Assembly: GCF_001650345.1 (NCBI RefSeq)
Contig: NZ_LVHF01000012.1
Span: 1,054,001-1,118,000, forward strand
Length of the DNA: 64,000 bases
From: Photobacterium jeanii
Lineage (GTDB): Bacteria; Pseudomonadota; Gammaproteobacteria; Enterobacterales; Vibrionaceae
Direction: 5' to 3'
Part shown: piece by piece, positions 48,194 through 59,572 of the stretch
Layout: each line of letters starts with the position of its first letter
Numbering within the stretch: position 1 is the stretch's first letter
Program-made: the position numbers and the translations under genes
The notes under the pieces: model-generated
What the model saw: only the letters and a program-made list of their open reading frames with translations
The model's database searches: none
What the model was told of the DNA's origin: nothing

Positions 48194-49359
48194 TATTTAC
48201 CCTCCGCAGCAGCAACTACTTTCTCAGCTGCTTCAGTCAACGAAGTCGCAGCAATAATGTTAAGGCCACTTTCAGCCAATTTGGTTGTACCCAGCTCTGC
48301 GTTATTACCTTCTAGGCGAACAACAACAGGCACTTCAACACCCACTTCTTCAACAGCGCCGATAATACCGTCGGCAATCAAATCACAACGAACGATACCA
48401 CCAAAAATATTCACTAATACCGCTTTTACATTGCTATCAGAAAGGATGATTTTGAACGCCTCAGTCACGCGTTCTTTGGTTGCACCACCACCGACATCAA
48501 GGAAGTTAGCAGGCTGACCACCGTGAAGGTTAACGATATCCATAGTACCCATCGCAAGACCGGCACCGTTTACCATACAACCAATGCTACCGTCTAAAGC
48601 AACATAGTTTAGTTCCCACTTCGCCGCATGTGCTTCGCGCTCATCTTCTTGCGATGGATCGTGCATTTCACGAAGACCCGGCTGACGGTATAAGGCATTA
48701 GAGTCGATGTTAATCTTACCGTCTAAGCAAAGTAGGTTGTCATCACCAGTAATAACCAGTGGGTTAATTTCTAATAACGCTAAGTCGCAATCAGTAAACA
48801 TAGTCCCTAAGCCCATGAAGATCTTAGTGAACTGTTTGATTTGATCGCCTTTCAAGCCGAGCTTGAATGCTAACTCGCGACCTTGATAAGCCTGAGGACC
48901 AACAAGAGGGTCAATGGCCGCTTTATGAATTAGCTCTGGCGTTTCTTCCGCAACTTTTTCAATCTCCACGCCACCTTCAGTTGATGCCATGAAAACAATT
49001 CGACGAGTACCGCGATCAACAACTGCACCTAAATACAGTTCATTAGCGATATTCGATGCTTCTTCTACCAAAATTTTCGCTACAGGCTGACCATTAGCGT
49101 CAGTTTGATAAGTCACTAGATTCTTACCTAGCCACTTCTGAGCGAATTCTTTAATACCTTCTTTCGTGTCATGCAGTTCCACACCGCCCGCTTTACCACG
49201 GCCACCAGCGTGAACTTGACATTTTACTACCCATTTGTCGCCGCCGATTTTACCCGCCGCTTCCGCTGCTTCTTGTGGTGTGTCACAAGCATAGCCTTCT
49301 GGAACTGGCAGACCGTACTCAGCGAATAGCTGTTTTGCCTGATATTCGTGCAGATTCAT
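48193..49359 (-). CDS. sucC: Succinyl-CoA synthetase subunit beta
   Basis: 388-aa ATP-grasp subunit giving nucleotide specificity, partner of SucD. N-terminus [20 protein letters not shown] and the blocks [15 protein letters not shown] and [18 protein letters not shown] are diagnostic. Separated from sucB by 158 bp containing a small intercistronic hairpin. Confidence 0.98.
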   Translation of the reverse strand: MNLHEYQAKQLFAEYGLPVPEGYACDTPQEAAEAAGKIGGDKWVVKCQVHAGGRGKAGGVELHDTKEGIKEFAQKWLGKNLVTYQTDANGQPVAKILVEEASNIANELYLGAVVDRGTRRIVFMASTEGGVEIEKVAEETPELIHKAAIDPLVGPQAYQGRELAFKLGLKGDQIKQFTKIFMGLGTMFTDCDLALLEINPLVITGDDNLLCLDGKINIDSNALYRQPGLREMHDPSQEDEREAHAAKWELNYVALDGSIGCMVNGAGLAMGTMDIVNLHGGQPANFLDVGGGATKERVTEAFKIILSDSNVKAVLVNIFGGIVRCDLIADGIIGAVEEVGVEVPVVVRLEGNNAELGTTKLAESGLNIIAATSLTEAAEKVVAAAEGK

Positions 49360-49468
49360 GATGTTCTATCCGTTTTTATATCCCTTAAGGGATTTGTTAT
49401 TCCATCTGATGTCACCCGAAAATGGCGGGGGAGCCAAGGCAACACCACTCATACCTGAACGCTTAAAT

Positions 49469-49495
49469 TAGGCCGAACGTGAGCATGCTCGGCCT
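49469..49495 (-). repeat. Intercistronic hairpin between sucB and sucC
   Basis: A 7-bp stem (49470-49476 with 49489-49495) enclosing a smaller GAGCATGCTC palindrome. No U-run on the minus strand, so it is more likely an mRNA-stabilising or processing element than a terminator. Confidence 0.5.
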
Positions 49496-49517
49496 GCACT
49501 ATTTACCGGCCCAGGTA

Positions 49518-50732
49518 TCACACGTCTAGAAGTAGACGCGTAGGGTCTTCAAGTAATTCTTTGATGGTCACTAGGAAGCCAACTGATTCACGACCGTCGA
49601 TTAAACGGTGATCATAAGATAGCGCTAGGTACATCATTGGTAGGATTTCAACTTTGCCATCAACCGCCATTGGACGATCTTGGATCTTGTGCATACCCAA
49701 AATGGCTGATTGTGGTGGGTTGATAATTGGTGTCGACATTAGCGAACCAAACACGCCGCCATTGGTGATAGTGAAGTTACCACCGGTTAGATCATCAACA
49801 GTTAACTTACCGTCACGACCTTTCAGCGCAAGTTCACGAATGCCTTTTTCGATTTCAGCCAAGCTTAGCTTGTCACAATCACGAAGTACTGGCGTTACCA
49901 AACCGCGAGGTGTTGAAACCGCGATGCTAACATCGAAGAAGTTGTGGTAAACAATATCGTCACCGTCGAGTGAAGCATTCACTTCTGGGAAACGTTTCAG
50001 CGCTTCAACCACAGCTTTCACGTAGAAAGACATGAAGCCAAGGCGAATGCCGTGACGTTCTTCAAAAATGTCTTTGTATTGCTTACGAAGATCCATGATA
50101 GGTTTCATGTTCACTTCGTTAAACGTAGTCAGCATAGCAGTGCTATTTTTTGCTTCCAGCAGACGCTCAGCTACACGCTTACGTAGACGAGTCATAGGAA
50201 CACGTTTTTCGCTGCGATGCGCCAATGGTGCTTCGGCTTTTGCTTCAACCTCAGGAGTTGCAACAGGTGCTGCTTTGGCTTCTTTCACATACGCTTCAAC
50301 GTCTTCACGCGTAATACGACCACCAACACCAGTCCCTTTCACTTGTGACGCTTTAAGACCATGCTCACCAAGCAAACGGCGAGCTGTCGGGCTTAGCGCT
50401 TCATTGCTCTCTTCAGACAAAGATGCCGTGTTACGCTTGTTTGGCGAAGCTTCTGCTTCAGCAGGTACATCTGATGTTGGCTCACCAGCGACAGCACCAG
50501 CTTTAAGTTTACCAATCAGCTGCTTCGTCAGTACCGTGGTTCCTTCACCTTCCAAAATCGCTTCTAGAATGCCATCTTCTGGCGCTGGTACTTCAAGTAC
50601 TACTTTATCGGTTTCGATATCCACCAGCACTTCATCGCGGCTTACCGCGTCGCCTGGTTGTTTGTGCCATGTTGCTACTGTCGCATCTGCAACAGATTCA
50701 GGTAAATCGGGAACCAAAATTTCGATTGTCAT
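49518..50732 (-). CDS. sucB: 2-oxoglutarate dehydrogenase E2, dihydrolipoyllysine succinyltransferase
   Basis: 404-aa core of the 2-oxoglutarate dehydrogenase complex. One lipoyl domain (about 1-76, lipoyl Lys in [14 protein letters not shown]), a flexible Ala/Pro/Glu linker, a peripheral subunit-binding domain (about 108-145, [22 protein letters not shown]), and a catalytic domain with the active His/Asp in [12 protein letters not shown] near residue 375. Follows sucA by 48 nt. Confidence 0.98.
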   Translation of the reverse strand: MTIEILVPDLPESVADATVATWHKQPGDAVSRDEVLVDIETDKVVLEVPAPEDGILEAILEGEGTTVLTKQLIGKLKAGAVAGEPTSDVPAEAEASPNKRNTASLSEESNEALSPTARRLLGEHGLKASQVKGTGVGGRITREDVEAYVKEAKAAPVATPEVEAKAEAPLAHRSEKRVPMTRLRKRVAERLLEAKNSTAMLTTFNEVNMKPIMDLRKQYKDIFEERHGIRLGFMSFYVKAVVEALKRFPEVNASLDGDDIVYHNFFDVSIAVSTPRGLVTPVLRDCDKLSLAEIEKGIRELALKGRDGKLTVDDLTGGNFTITNGGVFGSLMSTPIINPPQSAILGMHKIQDRPMAVDGKVEILPMMYLALSYDHRLIDGRESVGFLVTIKELLEDPTRLLLDV

Positions 50733-50780
50733 ATCGGCTTATTCCTTTTTGTTCCAACGCTTAATCGCGGCAAAGCGCGA

Positions 50781-53591
50781 TCAAGCTATAGTCAGTGCGT
50801 CTTCGATTAACGCTTTTTGTTGTTTCAAGTGAACCGACATGTAACCTACAGCCGGTGAAGCTGACGCTTGGCGTCCTGCATAATTCAGATCTGCACCTTT
50901 TGGCAACGCAGAGCGGAAGTTATGCTGGCTTGAGTACCATGCACCTTGGTTTTGTGGCTCTTCCTGACACCATACAAAGTCGGTGACATGTTGATAATCA
51001 GCCAAAGCCGCTTCAACATCTTCTTTAGGGAATGGGTAGAGCTGCTCGATACGCACAATCGCGACATCGATTTGCTCGTTCTTACGACGTTGCTCTAGCA
51101 AGTCGAAGTACACTTTACCTGAACAGAACACCACACGTTTAACTTGCTTCGGATCCAGATCATCGATTTCACCAATCGCTGGCTGGAAAGTACCGTTCGC
51201 AAGATCTTCCATGCTCGACACACACAATGGATGACGAAGCAAAGACTTAGGTGACATAACCACCAACGGACGACGCATTGGGCGAAGTACCTGACGGCGC
51301 AGCATGTGATATACCTGCGCAGGCGTAGATGGAACCACCACTTGCATGTTCTGCTCAGCACATAGCTGAAGGTAACGCTCAAGACGTGCCGATGAGTGCT
51401 CAGGCCCCTGACCTTCATAACCGTGCGGCAGTAGCATAGTCAGGCCACACATACGGCCCCACTTCTGCTCACCCGAACTGATGAACTGGTCAATTACTAC
51501 TTGAGCACCATTGGCGAAATCACCAAACTGTGCTTCCCATACCGTCAAGCCACTTGGCTCAGCGGTCGCGTAACCGTATTCAAATGCCAGTACCGCTTCT
51601 TCCGACAACACAGAGTCAAACACTTGGAACGTGCCTTGTTTGTTGTGAATGTTAGAAAGCGGAATGTAAGTGCTCGCATCACCTTGGTTATGCAGCACAG
51701 CATGACGGTGGAAGAAAGTACCACGACCAGAATCCTGACCTGTGATACGAATGCGACGGCCTTCATCAACCAAGGTTGCGTAAGCCAAGGTTTCAGCCAT
51801 CCCCCAGTCAACAGCCTTCTCACCATTAACCATCGACATGCGGTCGTTGTACAGTTTCTGGACACGACTTTGAAGCTTATGACTTTCAGGGAACTGACAA
51901 ACACGCTTACCTAAATCAGTAAGGCGAGTATCACCAACTTGGTAATCCCATTCCGCAGTCCAGTCATGACCGAGATACGGTTCCCAGTCCACGGAATGCA
52001 GCTTCATTGGGCGCCACTCTTTTACCACACACTCACCACGATCAAGCGCATCACGATATTCGTTAATAAGCGCAGTGGCGGTTTCCAATTCAATGGAAGC
52101 TGCGTCGGTGAGCGTATCAGCGTAAATCTTACGCGGCGTTGGGTGTTTTTTGATTTTTTGATACATCAACGGCTGAGTCGCATTTGGCTCATCCGCTTCG
52201 TTGTGACCATGACGGCGGTAACACACCAGATCAATCACCACATCACGCTTGAACTCATTACGGTAATCGAAAGCTAAACGAGTAACGAATGCCACCGCTT
52301 CAGGGTCATCAGCATTAACGTGGAAAATTGGTGCCTGTACCATCTTCGCGATATCGGTACAGTATTGAGTTGAACGCGTATCGTTCGGGTTCGAGGTAGT
52401 GAAACCAATTTGGTTGTTCACTACGATACGTACAGTACCGCCAACACGATAGCCGCGAGATTGCGACATATTAAAGGTTTCAGCAACAACACCCTGACCT
52501 GCTACCGCAGAGTCACCGTGAATGGTAATTGGCAGTACCAACGAGCCATTTTCATCGCCTAAACGATCTTGACGAGCACGTACTGAACCAACGACTACTG
52601 GGTTTACAATTTCCAAGTGCGATGGGTTAAAGGCTAGCGCGAGATGCACATCGCCACCCGGAGTTGCAAAGTCCGCCGAGAAGCCTTGGTGATATTTCAC
52701 ATCACCTGTACCCCAAGTTTCGTCGTGTTTGCCTGCAAACTCATCGAACAAATCTTGCGGCTTTTTACCCAGTACGTTAACCAACATGTTCAAGCGGCCG
52801 CGGTGCGCCATACCGACCACCACTTCACGAACCCCTTGGCTGCCCGCATGGCGAACAAGCTCTTTCATCATCGGGATCAGTGCATCGCCACCTTCAAGCG
52901 AGAAACGCTTCGCGCCTGGGAATTTCGCGCCAAGATAGCGCTCAAGTCCTTCCGCTGCGGTTAACTCTTCAAGGAAAGTGATCTTTTCTTCTTTGCTGAA
53001 AGTACCTTGACCAACCACCGACTCTAAACGTTGTTGGATCCAACGCTTCTCATCGGTATTTGTGATATGCATATACTCAGCACCAATCGAACCACAGTAG
53101 GTCTTTTTCAGCGCATCGTAAATTTCAGACAACTTCATGGTTTCTTTGCCGACAGCAAACGAACCCACGTTAAAGGTCTGATCAAAGTCTTCTGTTGTCA
53201 GAGAGTGATAAACAGGATCTAAGTCTTCGACTTTCTCCCGTTGCCATAATCCTAACGGATCAAGATTTGCGTGTTGGTGTCCGCGGAAGCGGTACGCATT
53301 GATGAGCTGAAGGACTTTTACTTGCTTGGCATCCACATCGGGATCATTAACGCTAGCACTCAGAAACGTTGTTTCTTTTGCTAGACGTCGGAAGTAATCT
53401 CGAACTCGTGAATGAGGCTGTTCAACAACTTCCTGTTTGGGAACAGGTAAGCCGTCAAATACATCACGCCATACGTCATCAACTAAGTCTGGGTCGCTAA
53501 GATACAACTCGTAGAGATCTTCTACGTAAGTCGCATTGGCGCCAGCCAGATGTGAAGACTCAAGCCATGTCTTCATAACGCCATTGTGCAT
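50781..53591 (-). CDS. sucA: 2-oxoglutarate dehydrogenase E1
   Basis: 936-aa thiamine-diphosphate decarboxylase of the complex. The N-terminus MKTWLESSHLAGANATYVEDLYELYLSDPD is of the SucA type (two nearby starts; MHNGVMKT... at 53591 matches family length). ThDP/Mg blocks include GMAHRGRLNMLVNVLGK and the HGDSAVAGQGVV stretch; the C-terminal transketolase-like part has YPFPKEDVEAAL. Upstream gap to sdhB carries a hairpin. Confidence 0.98.
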   Translation of the reverse strand: MHNGVMKTWLESSHLAGANATYVEDLYELYLSDPDLVDDVWRDVFDGLPVPKQEVVEQPHSRVRDYFRRLAKETTFLSASVNDPDVDAKQVKVLQLINAYRFRGHQHANLDPLGLWQREKVEDLDPVYHSLTTEDFDQTFNVGSFAVGKETMKLSEIYDALKKTYCGSIGAEYMHITNTDEKRWIQQRLESVVGQGTFSKEEKITFLEELTAAEGLERYLGAKFPGAKRFSLEGGDALIPMMKELVRHAGSQGVREVVVGMAHRGRLNMLVNVLGKKPQDLFDEFAGKHDETWGTGDVKYHQGFSADFATPGGDVHLALAFNPSHLEIVNPVVVGSVRARQDRLGDENGSLVLPITIHGDSAVAGQGVVAETFNMSQSRGYRVGGTVRIVVNNQIGFTTSNPNDTRSTQYCTDIAKMVQAPIFHVNADDPEAVAFVTRLAFDYRNEFKRDVVIDLVCYRRHGHNEADEPNATQPLMYQKIKKHPTPRKIYADTLTDAASIELETATALINEYRDALDRGECVVKEWRPMKLHSVDWEPYLGHDWTAEWDYQVGDTRLTDLGKRVCQFPESHKLQSRVQKLYNDRMSMVNGEKAVDWGMAETLAYATLVDEGRRIRITGQDSGRGTFFHRHAVLHNQGDASTYIPLSNIHNKQGTFQVFDSVLSEEAVLAFEYGYATAEPSGLTVWEAQFGDFANGAQVVIDQFISSGEQKWGRMCGLTMLLPHGYEGQGPEHSSARLERYLQLCAEQNMQVVVPSTPAQVYHMLRRQVLRPMRRPLVVMSPKSLLRHPLCVSSMEDLANGTFQPAIGEIDDLDPKQVKRVVFCSGKVYFDLLEQRRKNEQIDVAIVRIEQLYPFPKEDVEAALADYQHVTDFVWCQEEPQNQGAWYSSQHNFRSALPKGADLNYAGRQASASPAVGYMSVHLKQQKALIEDALTIA

Positions 53592-53650
53592 TGTTTTCCC
53601 TTAACCACTAGTTATCGCCAAAATGCCACGGCCAAGCCGTGCTTATAAAG

Positions 53651-53683
53651 GCTGACAACCAACCCAAAGGGCTAGTTGTCAGC
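53651..53683 (-). repeat. Intercistronic hairpin between sdhB and sucA
   Basis: 9-bp stem (53651-53659 with 53675-53683) with an inner CCC/GGG pair block. No U-run, so probably a processing or stability element between the sdh and suc halves of the operon. Confidence 0.5.
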
Positions 53684-53700
53684 ATATCGATAATTCAATT

Positions 53701-54414
53701 TTAGACTGCGCGTTTAAGCAGCATTGTCTTGATATGTCCGATTGCCTTTGTCGGATTTAACCCTTTAGGACAAACATTTACACAGTTCATGATGCCATGG
53801 CAACGAAAAACACTAAAAGCGTCGTCGAGATCAGATAATCGTTCATCTGTTGCAGTATCTCGACTATCAATTAGCCAACGGTATGCCGCTAACAAACCTG
53901 CAGGTCCCACGAACTTATCTGGGTTCCACCAGAAGGATGGGCACGATGTCGAACAACATGCGCACATGATACATTCGTACAAACCATCAAGGTGGGCACG
54001 ATCTTCTGGCATTTGCAGATTTTCACGCGCTGGCGGCATCGCACCATCGTCGATCAAATATGGCTTCACTTTGGCGTAGTTAGTGTAGAACTGCTCCATG
54101 TCGATGATAAGGTCACGGATCACAGGTAACCCAGGCAATGGGCGGATCACGATTGTGGACTCACCTGTTAACGCGGACAGCGGCGTAATACAAGCAAGAC
54201 CATTCTTACCATTCATATTAATCCCATCAGAGCCACAAACCCCTTCACGGCATGAGCGACGGAAAGCCAGTGTTGGATCTTGCTCTTTAAGCAAAATCAA
54301 CGCGTCTAGCACCATCATGTCTGAGCCTTCAGGCACATCCAAGGTGTAGCCTTTCATGTGCGGCGCGTTATCAACATCAGGGTTATAGCGGTAAATTGAA
54401 AAATTCAGTTTCAT
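53701..54414 (-). CDS. sdhB: Succinate dehydrogenase iron-sulfur subunit
   Basis: 237-aa subunit passing electrons from FAD to ubiquinone. The 2Fe-2S ligands are in SCREGVCGSDGINMNGKNGLAC (about residues 55-75); the 4Fe-4S and 3Fe-4S clusters are in CIMCACCSTSCPSFWW and FRCHGIMNCVNVCPKGLNP. 14 nt downstream of sdhA. Confidence 0.98.
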   Translation of the reverse strand: MKLNFSIYRYNPDVDNAPHMKGYTLDVPEGSDMMVLDALILLKEQDPTLAFRRSCREGVCGSDGINMNGKNGLACITPLSALTGESTIVIRPLPGLPVIRDLIIDMEQFYTNYAKVKPYLIDDGAMPPARENLQMPEDRAHLDGLYECIMCACCSTSCPSFWWNPDKFVGPAGLLAAYRWLIDSRDTATDERLSDLDDAFSVFRCHGIMNCVNVCPKGLNPTKAIGHIKTMLLKRAV

Positions 54415-54428
54415 AATTTATCCCTCCC

Positions 54429-56195
54429 CTAGTATGTACGTGCTTTCGGTGGAAAAGCTTCACGATGGGTTGGTGACATGTTCACATCACGCTTCGACAT
54501 GCTTTCAGTCTCAGGATTGTAAATCGAGTGACATAGCCACTGCGCATCATCACGCTCAGGGAAGTCGAAACGAGCATGAGCACCACGGCTTTCAGTACGA
54601 TAGTTCGCCGCTACAGCAGTTGCGTAGGCTGTCTCCATCAAGTTTTCAAGCTCAAGACATTCAATACGCTGAGTATTAAATTCTGTTGAAGTGTCATCCA
54701 GGCGCGCTTCTTTCAAGCGGTCACGGATCACTTTTAGCTCTTCCAAACCTTTAGCCATCGCATCACCTTCACGGAATACCGAGAAGTTGTTTTGCATACA
54801 GGTTTGCAGATCTTTACGGATCTCTACTGGGTCTTCACCTTTCTGAGTGTTGTTCCAGCGATTAACACGCGCCAGTGACGCTTCGATATCAGAATCGGTT
54901 GCCGGACGTGCTTCTGCTTGTGCCGCCAAGGTTTCACCAAGGTGTAATCCCGTTGCACGACCAAACACGACCAAGTCAAGGAGCGAGTTCCCCCCTAGGC
55001 GGTTAGCACCATGGACGGAAACCGAGGCGATTTCACCACAAGCAAACAAACCTTGAACTTCTTCGTCAGTACCAGCAGCAGTTTGTTTAATTGCTTGCCC
55101 TGAAACTTGTGTTGGCACACCACCCATCATATAGTGACAGGTTGGAATAACAGGAATCGGTTCTTTCACTGGGTCAATATGGGCAAAGGTACGTGATAAC
55201 TCACAGATCCCCGGTAGACGCGATTCCAGCACCTCTTTACCCAAGTGATCCATTTTCAGTTTGATATGCGGGCCCCACGGACCATCACAGCCACGTCCTT
55301 CACGAATTTCTACCATCATTGAACGGGCAACCACATCACGGCCTGCTAAGTCTTTGGCATTCGGTGCATAACGCTCCATAAAGCGCTCACCGTCTTTATT
55401 TAGCAGATAACCACCTTCGCCACGACACCCTTCGGTCACCAGTACCCCTGCGCCTGCAATGCCGGTTGGGTGGAACTGCCACATTTCCATATCTTGCATT
55501 GGCACACCGGCACGCAGCGCCATACCGACACCGTCACCGGTATTAATATGCGCATTTGTAGTTGAAGCATAGATACGCCCCGCACCACCCGTTGCTAAGA
55601 TGGTCGCTTTAGATTTGAAGTAACAAATCTCGCCCGTTTCCATGCAAAGCGCCGTACAACCTAAGATGGCGCCATCTTGGTTTTTCACCAAATCAAGCGC
55701 ATACCACTCAGAGAAAATGGTCGTTTTGTGTTTAATATTTTGTTGATACAGGGTATGAAGCAAGGCGTGTCCAGTACGGTCTGCCGCGGCTGCGGTACGG
55801 GCGGCTTGCTCACCACCAAACTCTTTCGACTGGCCCCCAAAAGGTCGTTGATAAATCGTGCCGTTATCAAAACGTGAAAATGGCAATCCCATTTTCTCAA
55901 GTTCGATAACTGATTTCGGACCATTCAAACACATGTACTCAATCGCATCCTGATCACCTATGTAATCAGAGCCTTTTACCGTATCGTACATGTGCCATTG
56001 CCAGTTATCTGGGTGCGAATTGCCCAGAGCAACGGTAATACCACCTTGCGCCGATACAGTGTGCGAACGGGTTGGAAATACTTTGGATAGCAAGGCACAT
56101 TTTAGCCCCTGCTCTGAAATTTGTAGTGCAGCACGCATGCCAGCACCACCTGCGCCGATCACTACGGCATCAAACTCTCGAACTGCAATGCTCAC
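54429..56195 (-). CDS. sdhA: Succinate dehydrogenase flavoprotein subunit
   Basis: 588-aa catalytic subunit oxidising succinate to fumarate. The dinucleotide-binding motif [11 protein letters not shown] is at residues 14-24 and His45 in [10 protein letters not shown] is the covalent FAD site. The active-site block [23 protein letters not shown] is intact. Starts immediately after the sdhD stop (no gap). Confidence 0.98.
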   Translation of the reverse strand: MSIAVREFDAVVIGAGGAGMRAALQISEQGLKCALLSKVFPTRSHTVSAQGGITVALGNSHPDNWQWHMYDTVKGSDYIGDQDAIEYMCLNGPKSVIELEKMGLPFSRFDNGTIYQRPFGGQSKEFGGEQAARTAAAADRTGHALLHTLYQQNIKHKTTIFSEWYALDLVKNQDGAILGCTALCMETGEICYFKSKATILATGGAGRIYASTTNAHINTGDGVGMALRAGVPMQDMEMWQFHPTGIAGAGVLVTEGCRGEGGYLLNKDGERFMERYAPNAKDLAGRDVVARSMMVEIREGRGCDGPWGPHIKLKMDHLGKEVLESRLPGICELSRTFAHIDPVKEPIPVIPTCHYMMGGVPTQVSGQAIKQTAAGTDEEVQGLFACGEIASVSVHGANRLGGNSLLDLVVFGRATGLHLGETLAAQAEARPATDSDIEASLARVNRWNNTQKGEDPVEIRKDLQTCMQNNFSVFREGDAMAKGLEELKVIRDRLKEARLDDTSTEFNTQRIECLELENLMETAYATAVAANYRTESRGAHARFDFPERDDAQWLCHSIYNPETESMSKRDVNMSPTHREAFPPKARTY

Positions 56196-56543
56196 TTACG
56201 CACCCCACACAATTAAGAAACCAGAAAATAGGTAGACAAGAAGAACGGCGACAACCACAAATTGCAGCCCGGCACGCAAGGCGGCGGGTTTAATGTAGTC
56301 GGTCAGCACTTGCCACAAGCCAATCCACGCATGAACCAATATCGACACTAACGCAAGTAAGGTGAAAACACGGGTACTTAACTTGCCAAAGAAAGTACTC
56401 CAAGTTTCAAACGTTAGATCAGGCCCAAACGCAAAAAAGCCGACCATATAAAAGGTGTAAAGGGTCAAAATGAGCGCAGTGGCTCGGATTAGAATAAAGT
56501 CGTGTATGCCATTACGGCCGACGGTTGATACATTCCCTACCAT
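56196..56543 (-). CDS. sdhD: Succinate dehydrogenase membrane anchor subunit
   Basis: 115-aa hydrophobic protein with three membrane helices. The haem-binding His is in [16 protein letters not shown] and the quinone-site region follows it. Overlaps sdhC by 7 nt. Confidence 0.96.
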   Translation of the reverse strand: MVGNVSTVGRNGIHDFILIRATALILTLYTFYMVGFFAFGPDLTFETWSTFFGKLSTRVFTLLALVSILVHAWIGLWQVLTDYIKPAALRAGLQFVVVAVLLVYLFSGFLIVWGA

Positions 56544-56923
56544 ACTAGACCTCCTGCAAACACAGAAAGAACAGCGGTAATCGCAAAGCTAACTTTGGCA
56601 CTGGCGATCCCGGTTTCCATTTCTTCAAAATATCCCAAATCCATCAACAGGTGACGGATTCCCACCACGATGTGATAGAACAGCGCTGTCAAAATTCCCC
56701 ATAAGATAAATTTGACGAAGAAGCTGTCGACGATGTCTGCAGCACTTGCAAATCCTTCTGGAGACGAGAGTGACAGGTTGAGCAGCCACAATAGGATAGA
56801 GATTGAAACGAAGGTGATCACACCTGAGACACGGTGCAGGATGGACGCAATCGCAGTTAACGGAAAGCGAATGGTCTGTAGGTCGAGGTTGACAGGTCTT
56901 GGCTTATTTACTTTCACGGTCAT
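56537..56923 (-). CDS. sdhC: Succinate dehydrogenase cytochrome b556 subunit
   Basis: 128-aa membrane subunit with three helices; haem axial His in [20 protein letters not shown], and the N-terminus [32 protein letters not shown] with the quinone-binding Ser/Arg region. First gene of the sdhCDAB-sucABCD operon, divergent from gltA. Confidence 0.96.
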   Translation of the reverse strand: MTVKVNKPRPVNLDLQTIRFPLTAIASILHRVSGVITFVSISILLWLLNLSLSSPEGFASAADIVDSFFVKFILWGILTALFYHIVVGIRHLLMDLGYFEEMETGIASAKVSFAITAVLSVFAGGLVW

Positions 56924-57335
56924 TGCCCACTCAGCTCCTTGGGAGCACTTTATTTTTATGAATGAACTGTCCAGTTCACTGGATATCTAGGCCTCACAAA
57001 CAAATGTTACATTTTCGCAACTTACGGTTATTATTTCGCCCTACGTAATATTTAGAGCATTTATAGCTTTAAGTTACTCATTTAACAGGCAACTAAAAAA
57101 TAAGTTACCAGCATTGCTGCGCTTGAGACCTGCCGCGATTATATGCCTCGTAACAAGCAATTACAAACCTCTTAACATGACATCTAACACGATTTGGGAA
57201 ATTTGCACTTTTTTATCGAAAGTTATTAACAAGCACACACATCAAAGTACAAAAATTGACAATTGACCTCGTATTAAGTACAACAAATGTACATCCGCCT
57301 TGGATTAGGATTATAAAAAAGCAAAGGAGATTGTT
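56924..57335. promoter_or_regulatory. sdhC/gltA divergent control region
   Basis: 412 bp between divergent TCA-cycle genes. A 16-bp palindrome TGAACTGTCCAGTTCA (56963-56978), overlapped by CCAGTTCACTGG (56971-56982), lies 40-59 nt ahead of the sdhC ATG. A possible gltA promoter is TTGACA at 57256-57261 and TACAAC at 57279-57284 (17-bp spacer). Control by ArcA, CRP or small RNAs is known for these genes in relatives; I could not assign a clear site. Confidence 0.5.
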
Positions 57336-58625
57336 ATGGCAGATAAGAACGCTACTCTTCATATTGAAGGGAAGGCTCCTATCGAACTGCCGATTATCGG
57401 GGGTACACAAGGTCCTGAAGTTGTTGATGTGCGTAAACTGGGCGCTAACGGTTACTTCACATTCGACCCTGGTTTTCTAGCCACTGCTTCATGTGAATCG
57501 CAAATCACTTACATTGACGGTGATAAAGGTATTCTTCTGCATCGTGGTTACCCTATTGATCAGCTTGCTAACAATGCCGATTACCTTGAAGTATGTTACA
57601 TCCTGCTATACGGCGAAGTACCGACGCGTGAGCAATATGAACATTTCCGTACTACGGTAACGCGTCATACTATGGTGCATGAACAAATCGCGAGTTTCTT
57701 CCATGGCTTCCGTCGTGATGCTCACCCGATGGCTGTTATGTGTGGCGTGGTGGGAGCACTAGCGGCTTTTTACCATGATTCGTTAGACATCAATAACGAC
57801 GAGCACCGCGAAATTACTGCATTCCGCCTACTGTCGAAAATGCCAACACTGGCGGCAATGTGTTATAAGTACTCGATTGGTCAGCCATTTATTTTCCCAC
57901 GTAATGATCTTGATTACGCAGAGAACTTCCTTCACATGATGTTTGCAACACCATGTGAAGAATATGAAGTAAGCCCTGTTGTGGCGCGTGCAATGGATAA
58001 AATCTTCACCCTTCACGCAGACCATGAGCAAAACGCTTCAACGTCAACAGTTCGTCTTGCGGGCTCTTCGGGTGCTAACCCATTTGCTTGTATTGCAGCA
58101 GGTATTGCCTCGCTATGGGGACCAGCGCACGGTGGTGCTAACGAAGCCTGTCTGAAGATGCTTGAAGAAATCGGCAGTGTGGATAAGATCCCTGAGTTCA
58201 TCGAACGTGCGAAAGATAAAGATGACCCATTCCGCCTAATGGGCTTTGGTCACCGTGTTTATAAGAACTACGACCCACGTGCAACCGTGATGCGTGAAGC
58301 ATGCCACGATGTACTGCAAGAGCTGAATATCCAAGACCCACTGTTAGATGTAGCAATGGAACTTGAGCGTATCGCGCTGTCAGACCCGTATTTCATTGAT
58401 AAGAAGCTTTACCCTAACGTTGACTTCTACTCGGGTATAATCTTGAAAGCGATTGGCATTCCGGTATCCATGTTTACCGTAATCTTCGCAATGTCACGTA
58501 CTGTCGGTTGGATTGCGCACTGGAGCGAAATGCATGCAGATCCTGAAAACCGCATCGGTCGTCCTCGTCAGCTTTACACAGGTTACACTCAACGTGAATT
58601 CCAACCAATTCACGAACGCGAATAA
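57336..58625 (+). CDS. gltA: Citrate synthase (type II)
   Basis: 429-aa hexameric NADH-sensitive citrate synthase, first step of the TCA cycle. Active-site residues are in [13 protein letters not shown] (His), [13 protein letters not shown] (His) and NVDFYSG (Asp). AAGGAG precedes the ATG at a 7-nt distance. Monocistronic with a terminator; shares its upstream control region with sdhCDAB. Confidence 0.98.
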   Translation: MADKNATLHIEGKAPIELPIIGGTQGPEVVDVRKLGANGYFTFDPGFLATASCESQITYIDGDKGILLHRGYPIDQLANNADYLEVCYILLYGEVPTREQYEHFRTTVTRHTMVHEQIASFFHGFRRDAHPMAVMCGVVGALAAFYHDSLDINNDEHREITAFRLLSKMPTLAAMCYKYSIGQPFIFPRNDLDYAENFLHMMFATPCEEYEVSPVVARAMDKIFTLHADHEQNASTSTVRLAGSSGANPFACIAAGIASLWGPAHGGANEACLKMLEEIGSVDKIPEFIERAKDKDDPFRLMGFGHRVYKNYDPRATVMREACHDVLQELNIQDPLLDVAMELERIALSDPYFIDKKLYPNVDFYSGIILKAIGIPVSMFTVIFAMSRTVGWIAHWSEMHADPENRIGRPRQLYTGYTQREFQPIHERE

Positions 58626-58651
58626 GTTGTCGCCTAAGATTTAACGAAAAT

Positions 58652-58677
58652 AAAGGGTTGCCAATGGCAACCCTTTT
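58652..58677. terminator. Bidirectional terminator after gltA
   Basis: Perfect 11-bp stem (58652-58662 with 58666-58676), 3-nt loop; between convergent gltA and the Nif3-like gene. Confidence 0.85.
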
Positions 58678-58706
58678 AATTTGAATTCAATAATCGTTAT
58701 ACCCAA

Positions 58707-59465
58707 CTACACTGGATTATCAATATCAATAAAGTTCACATCGAAGTCATGCTCAGCAGCTAGCCACTCTCCTAGCGCTTTAATGCCATATCGCTCCGTA
58801 GCGTGGTGACCAGCGCTAAAGTAATGAATACCTAACTCACGAGCAGTATGAGTAGTACGCTCGGAAACTTCACCGGAAATAAAGGCATCTAACCCTTTCT
58901 GCGCTGCCAGCTCGATGAAATCTTGACCGCCACCGGTACACCAACCCACAGTTTTAATTTCAGCAGGCGCGTTATCACCAATGTGTAGCGGTTCACGATG
59001 AAGTGCAATAGCAATACGTGCAGCAAGCTCCTCACCACTTAAGGGCGTATCTAACTGGCCGTAAATCGCTACCGAGTTTGGATTCCCCGCCTCTAAACCA
59101 CCAAGCACTTCCAGCCCGAGTAACTCAGCCAATTTTGCATTATTGCCAAGCTCAGGATGTACATCTAACGGTAGATGGTAGGCGTAGAGGTTAATGCCGT
59201 TTTTAATCAGTGCTTTAATACGGCGAAACTTCATCCCGCGAATTTCAGCAGGTTCACCTTTCCAAAAAAAACCATGGTGTACGAGCAGAGCATCGGCTTT
59301 TTCTTCAATCGCACGATCAATCAATGCCTGACATGCCGTCACGCCAGTCACTATCTTTTTGATCTCTGACTTACCTTCCACCTGTAAACCATTCGGGCAG
59401 TAGTCCTTGATCATATGTGGACTAAGTAGCTCATTTAATACAGCTTCTAGCTTTAAATTATTCAT
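58707..59465 (-). CDS. Nif3-like dinuclear metal centre protein (YbgI)
   Basis: 252-aa member of the NIF3/YbgI family, toroidal hexamers with a di-metal site. Likely ligands are in LLVHHGFFW and YAYHLPLDVHPELGNN near residues 60-110, and the C-terminal HYFSAGHHATERYG. Family members are proposed to act as GTP cyclohydrolase 1 type 2 or in cell-wall metabolism; the true reaction is not settled. Single gene, divergent from the DUF1853 gene. Confidence 0.92.
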   Translation of the reverse strand: MNNLKLEAVLNELLSPHMIKDYCPNGLQVEGKSEIKKIVTGVTACQALIDRAIEEKADALLVHHGFFWKGEPAEIRGMKFRRIKALIKNGINLYAYHLPLDVHPELGNNAKLAELLGLEVLGGLEAGNPNSVAIYGQLDTPLSGEELAARIAIALHREPLHIGDNAPAEIKTVGWCTGGGQDFIELAAQKGLDAFISGEVSERTTHTARELGIHYFSAGHHATERYGIKALGEWLAAEHDFDVNFIDIDNPV

Positions 59466-59572
59466 TTATTCTTCCGTTTAACGGCATGCTTTAACAATAT
59501 CCCTAGTGTAGCCATTGTCACTCGGCAAATCATCTGCTTACAATGAGGAAACGTTATTTAGGTCTTTTATTC

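Noticed and set aside
49654-50832. Long open frames antisense to sucB
   Set aside because: Shadow frames produced by the codon pattern of sucB; translated products are Ser/Arg/Pro-rich without family features.
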